A DNA stretch of 23,390 nt. It comes from JANNWF01 sp041675805 (GTDB taxonomy: Bacteria; Pseudomonadota; Gammaproteobacteria; Xanthomonadales; Xanthomonadaceae). Below, piece after piece: positions 22,401 through 23,390 of this stretch. A program made the position numbers and the translations under genes. Location of the stretch: NCBI GenBank assembly GCA_041675805.1, contig JBAYTD010000030.1, forward strand, positions 1 to 23,390, read 5' to 3'. Every line of letters begins with the position of its first letter. The first letter of the stretch is position 1. The notes beneath the pieces are model-generated. The model had not been told where the DNA came from. It was given only the letters and a program-made list of their open reading frames with translations, and ran no database searches.

Positions 22401-23074
22401 TGCGCCTCGAAATCGGACAGCGCGCGGCGCTCGCCACTGTTGCCGTCGTCCTCCCCGGCGACGCTCGGCATCAGGAAGCGCACGTCGTTGCTGGCCGCCA
22501 CCGCGCAGTCGCGGCGCTGCGCCAGGTCCAGCGCCAGGTTGAAGAAGCTCGACTCGTCCTTGCGCTGGGTGCGCGTCACTTCCAGGTAATAGCGATCACC
22601 GAAGGCGCGCTGCCAGTGCTCGACCCGCGCCGAAGCGACCTCCTGCCGGCCTTCCAGCGCAATCTGGCCGACATCGCTGTGCTGCCCGGCGAGCACGATC
22701 AGGCCCTCGTGCTGCTGGCGCAGCCATTCCGGCCGGATCGCCACGTAATCGCCGTGGTGGCCGTCCTGGTAGGCGCGCGAGAGCAGGCGCGACAGGTTCA
22801 GGTAGCCGGCATGGTTCTGGCACAACAGGGTGAGCCGGCTGGGTCGCATCGCGTCCTCGACCATCCACACATCGGCCCCGGCGATGGGCTTCACCCCGGC
22901 CTTTTCCGCCTCGCGATAGAACTTCACCAGGGCGAACAGGTTGCTCTGATCGGTCAGCGCCACTGCCGGCAGGCCCAGTTCCACGCAGCGGCGGACCAGC
23001 TCCGGCACGCGGATGATCGAATCGGTCAGCGAATACTCGCTGTGCAGGTGCAGATGGATGAAGGAAGGCGACAT
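19412..23074 (-). CDS. dnaE: DNA polymerase III subunit alpha
   Basis: DnaE is the replicative polymerase subunit. The 1220-residue protein begins with a PHP domain (SFIHLHLHSEYSLTDS). The HxH is present, but the usual TDHGNL is TDQSNL, so metal-dependent exonuclease activity is doubtful. Catalytic aspartates lie in MPDFDIDFCMDRRD and in LVKFDFLGLRT. Later come a helix-hairpin-helix segment (YGLGAVKGVGQGAIEHI), a clamp-binding QNSLF at 968-972 and the OB fold (QVIGGLITGVRRRSD). Residues 606-634 are an unusual in-frame insertion made from a GGGAATn palindrome. It lies in the loop after the third catalytic Asp, where E. coli has only KRRAKNGEPP; about 27 residues are extra. ATG 23074 gives the normal N-terminus; the open frame upstream is antisense to another gene. 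The total length exceeds E. coli DnaE (1160). Confidence 0.96.
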   Translation of the reverse strand: MSPSFIHLHLHSEYSLTDSIIRVPELVRRCVELGLPAVALTDQSNLFALVKFYREAEKAGVKPIAGADVWMVEDAMRPSRLTLLCQNHAGYLNLSRLLSRAYQDGHHGDYVAIRPEWLRQQHEGLIVLAGQHSDVGQIALEGRQEVASARVEHWQRAFGDRYYLEVTRTQRKDESSFFNLALDLAQRRDCAVAASNDVRFLMPSVAGEDDGNSGERRALSDFEAHEARACIASGRTLADSRRPRDYSPEQYLKSAEEMAELFVDHPAVLANTVEIAKRCNLELTFGKAFLPSYPVPAQHDPASWLRESAHAGLAERLSRQPLAPGRRHEDYVERLDIELDVIVGMDFPGYFLIVADFINWAKQNDIPVGPGRGSGAGSLVAWALGITDLDPLPYDLLFERFLNPERVSMPDFDIDFCMDRRDRVIDYVRGKYGEDRVAQIITYGTMAAKAAVRDCGRVLGLPYGFVDGIAKLIPTTLGISLDDAMGESSKARENASLVSEELVRRYREEDDVRELIDLARKLEDLTRNAGKHAGGVVIAPSPLTDFSPLFAEHHAKGDSTRSVVTQFDKDDVEAVGLVKFDFLGLRTLTIIDWAVKAVNHRCAAAGIGNRESGIGNSPAPAAPPHSPFPIPDSRPFLDITTLPLDDRATYELFARGDTVAVFQFESPGMRKLLKQARPDRFEDIIALAALFRPGPLGSGMDKDWVARKHGKAQVSYPHPLLEPVLAPTYGVIVYQEQVMQIAQVLAGYSLGGADLLRRAMGKKKPEEMAKERAKFEAGCAERGIDAAVATHIFDLMEKFAEYGFNKSHSAAYALVAYQTAWLKQHYPAEFMAAVLSSDMDNTDKVASFLEDTRRRGITVLPPDVNASGHHFRAIDARTIRYGLGAVKGVGQGAIEHIVAARNAGGPFCDLFDFCLRASHSTLNRKVLEALIKSGSLDALAANRASLALQLPSVLRAVEQSLQERAAGQNSLFGGSGDQSQSSIHIELPTCDELPLQQILMDERDALGLYLSGHPIDTVREELQGLVGSDLGHLDALFESRWDNRDGQVIGGLITGVRRRSDTFVSVNLEDGRGRIEVTFFGDTAVESAPILSRDRILIVEGSLREDEMSGGYTLRAKRCWDFESLYAEHAHALELDIDIRQPAAEAALWRLLREQRCGKAMLKLTLSVQGGRGRLVLAPAPGLLLSPGLVDDLRNTDGVRSARPGIARPWAPPPPSMTAD
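21174..21261. repeat. GGGAATn heptad palindrome inside dnaE
   Basis: The left arm (21174-21201) is four heptads of (C/G)GGGAAT. The right arm (21234-21261) is four heptads of ATTCCC(G/A). The arms are complementary at 25 of 28 positions around a 32-base GC-rich loop. On the coding strand they read as GIGNRESGIGN and PFPIPDSRP. I associate such heptad palindromes with dispersed intergenic repeats in Xanthomonadaceae genomes; finding one inside an essential gene is unusual. Confidence 0.85.
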
Positions 23075-23154
23075 GGCAGGTCCGAGGTCAGCAGCGCAGC
23101 CTAGTGCCGGCGGCAAGAGGGGACAAGGCTTGACGGGCGGGCGCGGGCAGGGGA

Positions 23155-23192
23155 GCCGGCATCCGCGCTGCGGCGGCTCGCGTGATGCCGGC
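23155..23192. repeat. Inverted repeat between dnaE and the nucleotidyltransferase gene
   Basis: GCCGGCAT (23155-23162) and ATGCCGGC (23185-23192) are exact complements. Inside the 22-base spacer, CGCG (23164-23167) can pair with CGCG (23179-23182). It lies in the 163-base divergent gap, about 45 bases before the nucleotidyltransferase start, and could be a hairpin, operator or REP-like unit. No clear promoter was found in this gap. Confidence 0.5.
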
Positions 23193-23237
23193 GGGATGCA
23201 GCGTCGGCGGCAAGGCGGTAACGTGCGCAGGACCCCG

Positions 23238-23390
23238 ATGCGAACGGCGGACATGGCGACCATTCCACCAGCCCGGCTCAGGCAAATCCTCGACGATGTC
23301 ACCCGTGCGCTGACGCGCAAGAACATCCGCCACGCGCTCGCCGGCGGCATGGCACTGGCCGCGCACGGCATCCCGCGCGCCACCAAGGAC
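23238..23390 (+). CDS. Nucleotidyltransferase, AbiEii/MNT-like (N-terminal part, runs off the right edge)
   Basis: Only 51 codons are present. The segment HALAGGMALAAHGIPRATKD matches the entry to a nucleotidyltransferase fold, where a GG(x)A(L)AAHG(x)PRATKD pattern precedes the catalytic Asp pair that would lie just past the window edge. Such proteins include AbiEii-type toxins and stand-alone nucleotidyltransferases. The start could be ATG 23238 (MRTADMATIPPARL), with AGGA six bases before it, or in-frame ATG 23253. Upstream is the divergent dnaE gene. No antitoxin such as AbiEi is visible on the left side, so whether this is a toxin system depends on what follows. Family assignment is moderate; function is open. 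Confidence 0.7.
   Translation, partial: MRTADMATIPPARLRQILDDVTRALTRKNIRHALAGGMALAAHGIPRATKD

Noticed and set aside
19364..23104. Open frame of 1246 codons on the plus strand, antisense to dnaE
   Set aside because: It mirrors dnaE codon for codon. High GC at third positions removes stop codons from the opposite strand; the product is low-complexity Gln/His/Arg/Ala-rich with no recognisable domain. The opposite frame has all DnaE motifs.
23130..23135. TTGACG as a -35 box for the right-edge gene
   Set aside because: No A/T-rich hexamer lies 16-18 bases downstream; the region there is almost entirely G and C.

Overview
This GC-rich window is chromosomal and most likely comes from a gammaproteobacterium of the Xanthomonadales/Lysobacterales (Xanthomonadaceae or Rhodanobacteraceae type). 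The evidence is the gene order aat–acetyltransferase–trxB divergent from ftsK–lolA, the dnaE–accA pair, and a GGGAATn heptad palindrome of a kind I associate with that group. This assignment is inference from protein resemblance and synteny; no search was run.

Layout, left to right. Positions 1-2248 (minus) hold the start of aat, a FemAB-like acyltransferase and trxB. Positions 2396-5495 (plus) hold ftsK and lolA, which act in chromosome segregation and lipoprotein transport. A membrane Cache-PAS-GGDEF diguanylate cyclase (5611-7482, plus) then meets parC (7520-9769, minus) tail to tail. Upstream of parC on the minus strand lie a YigZ/IMPACT protein and a three-gene envelope-signalling unit: a VWA-domain lipoprotein (11777-13444), an ECF sigma factor (11148-11699) and a single-pass anti-sigma-like protein (10435-11151). 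Divergent from the lipoprotein gene is a plus-strand pair, an isoaspartyl dipeptidase and a cyanophycinase. Together they would break the polymer cyanophycin down to aspartate and arginine. Next come rmuC, a NUDIX hydrolase and a HemJ/CopD-like membrane protein (plus), then accA and dnaE (minus). The right edge holds the start of a nucleotidyltransferase gene of AbiEii type.

The main points of interest are as follows. (1) The lipoprotein and the anti-sigma-like protein share an LDRIEVSG(S/T)R(I/L) peptide, encoded by an identical 20-nt stretch. It resembles the N-terminal plug strand of TonB-dependent receptors and may link sensor and regulator. (2) A palindrome made of GGGAATn heptads lies in frame inside dnaE, adding about 27 residues to the catalytic palm region of the replicative polymerase. 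(3) The dipeptidase beside the cyanophycinase has Glu where E. coli IadA has its carboxylated bridging Lys. This fits a cyanophycin-dipeptide-specialised subgroup. (4) Several strong hairpins without U-tracts sit at gene boundaries, including one that would hide the ribosome binding site of the lipoprotein gene.

Coding density is high. No intergenic gap exceeds 300 bases, and I saw no tRNA, rRNA, CRISPR array or insertion sequence.
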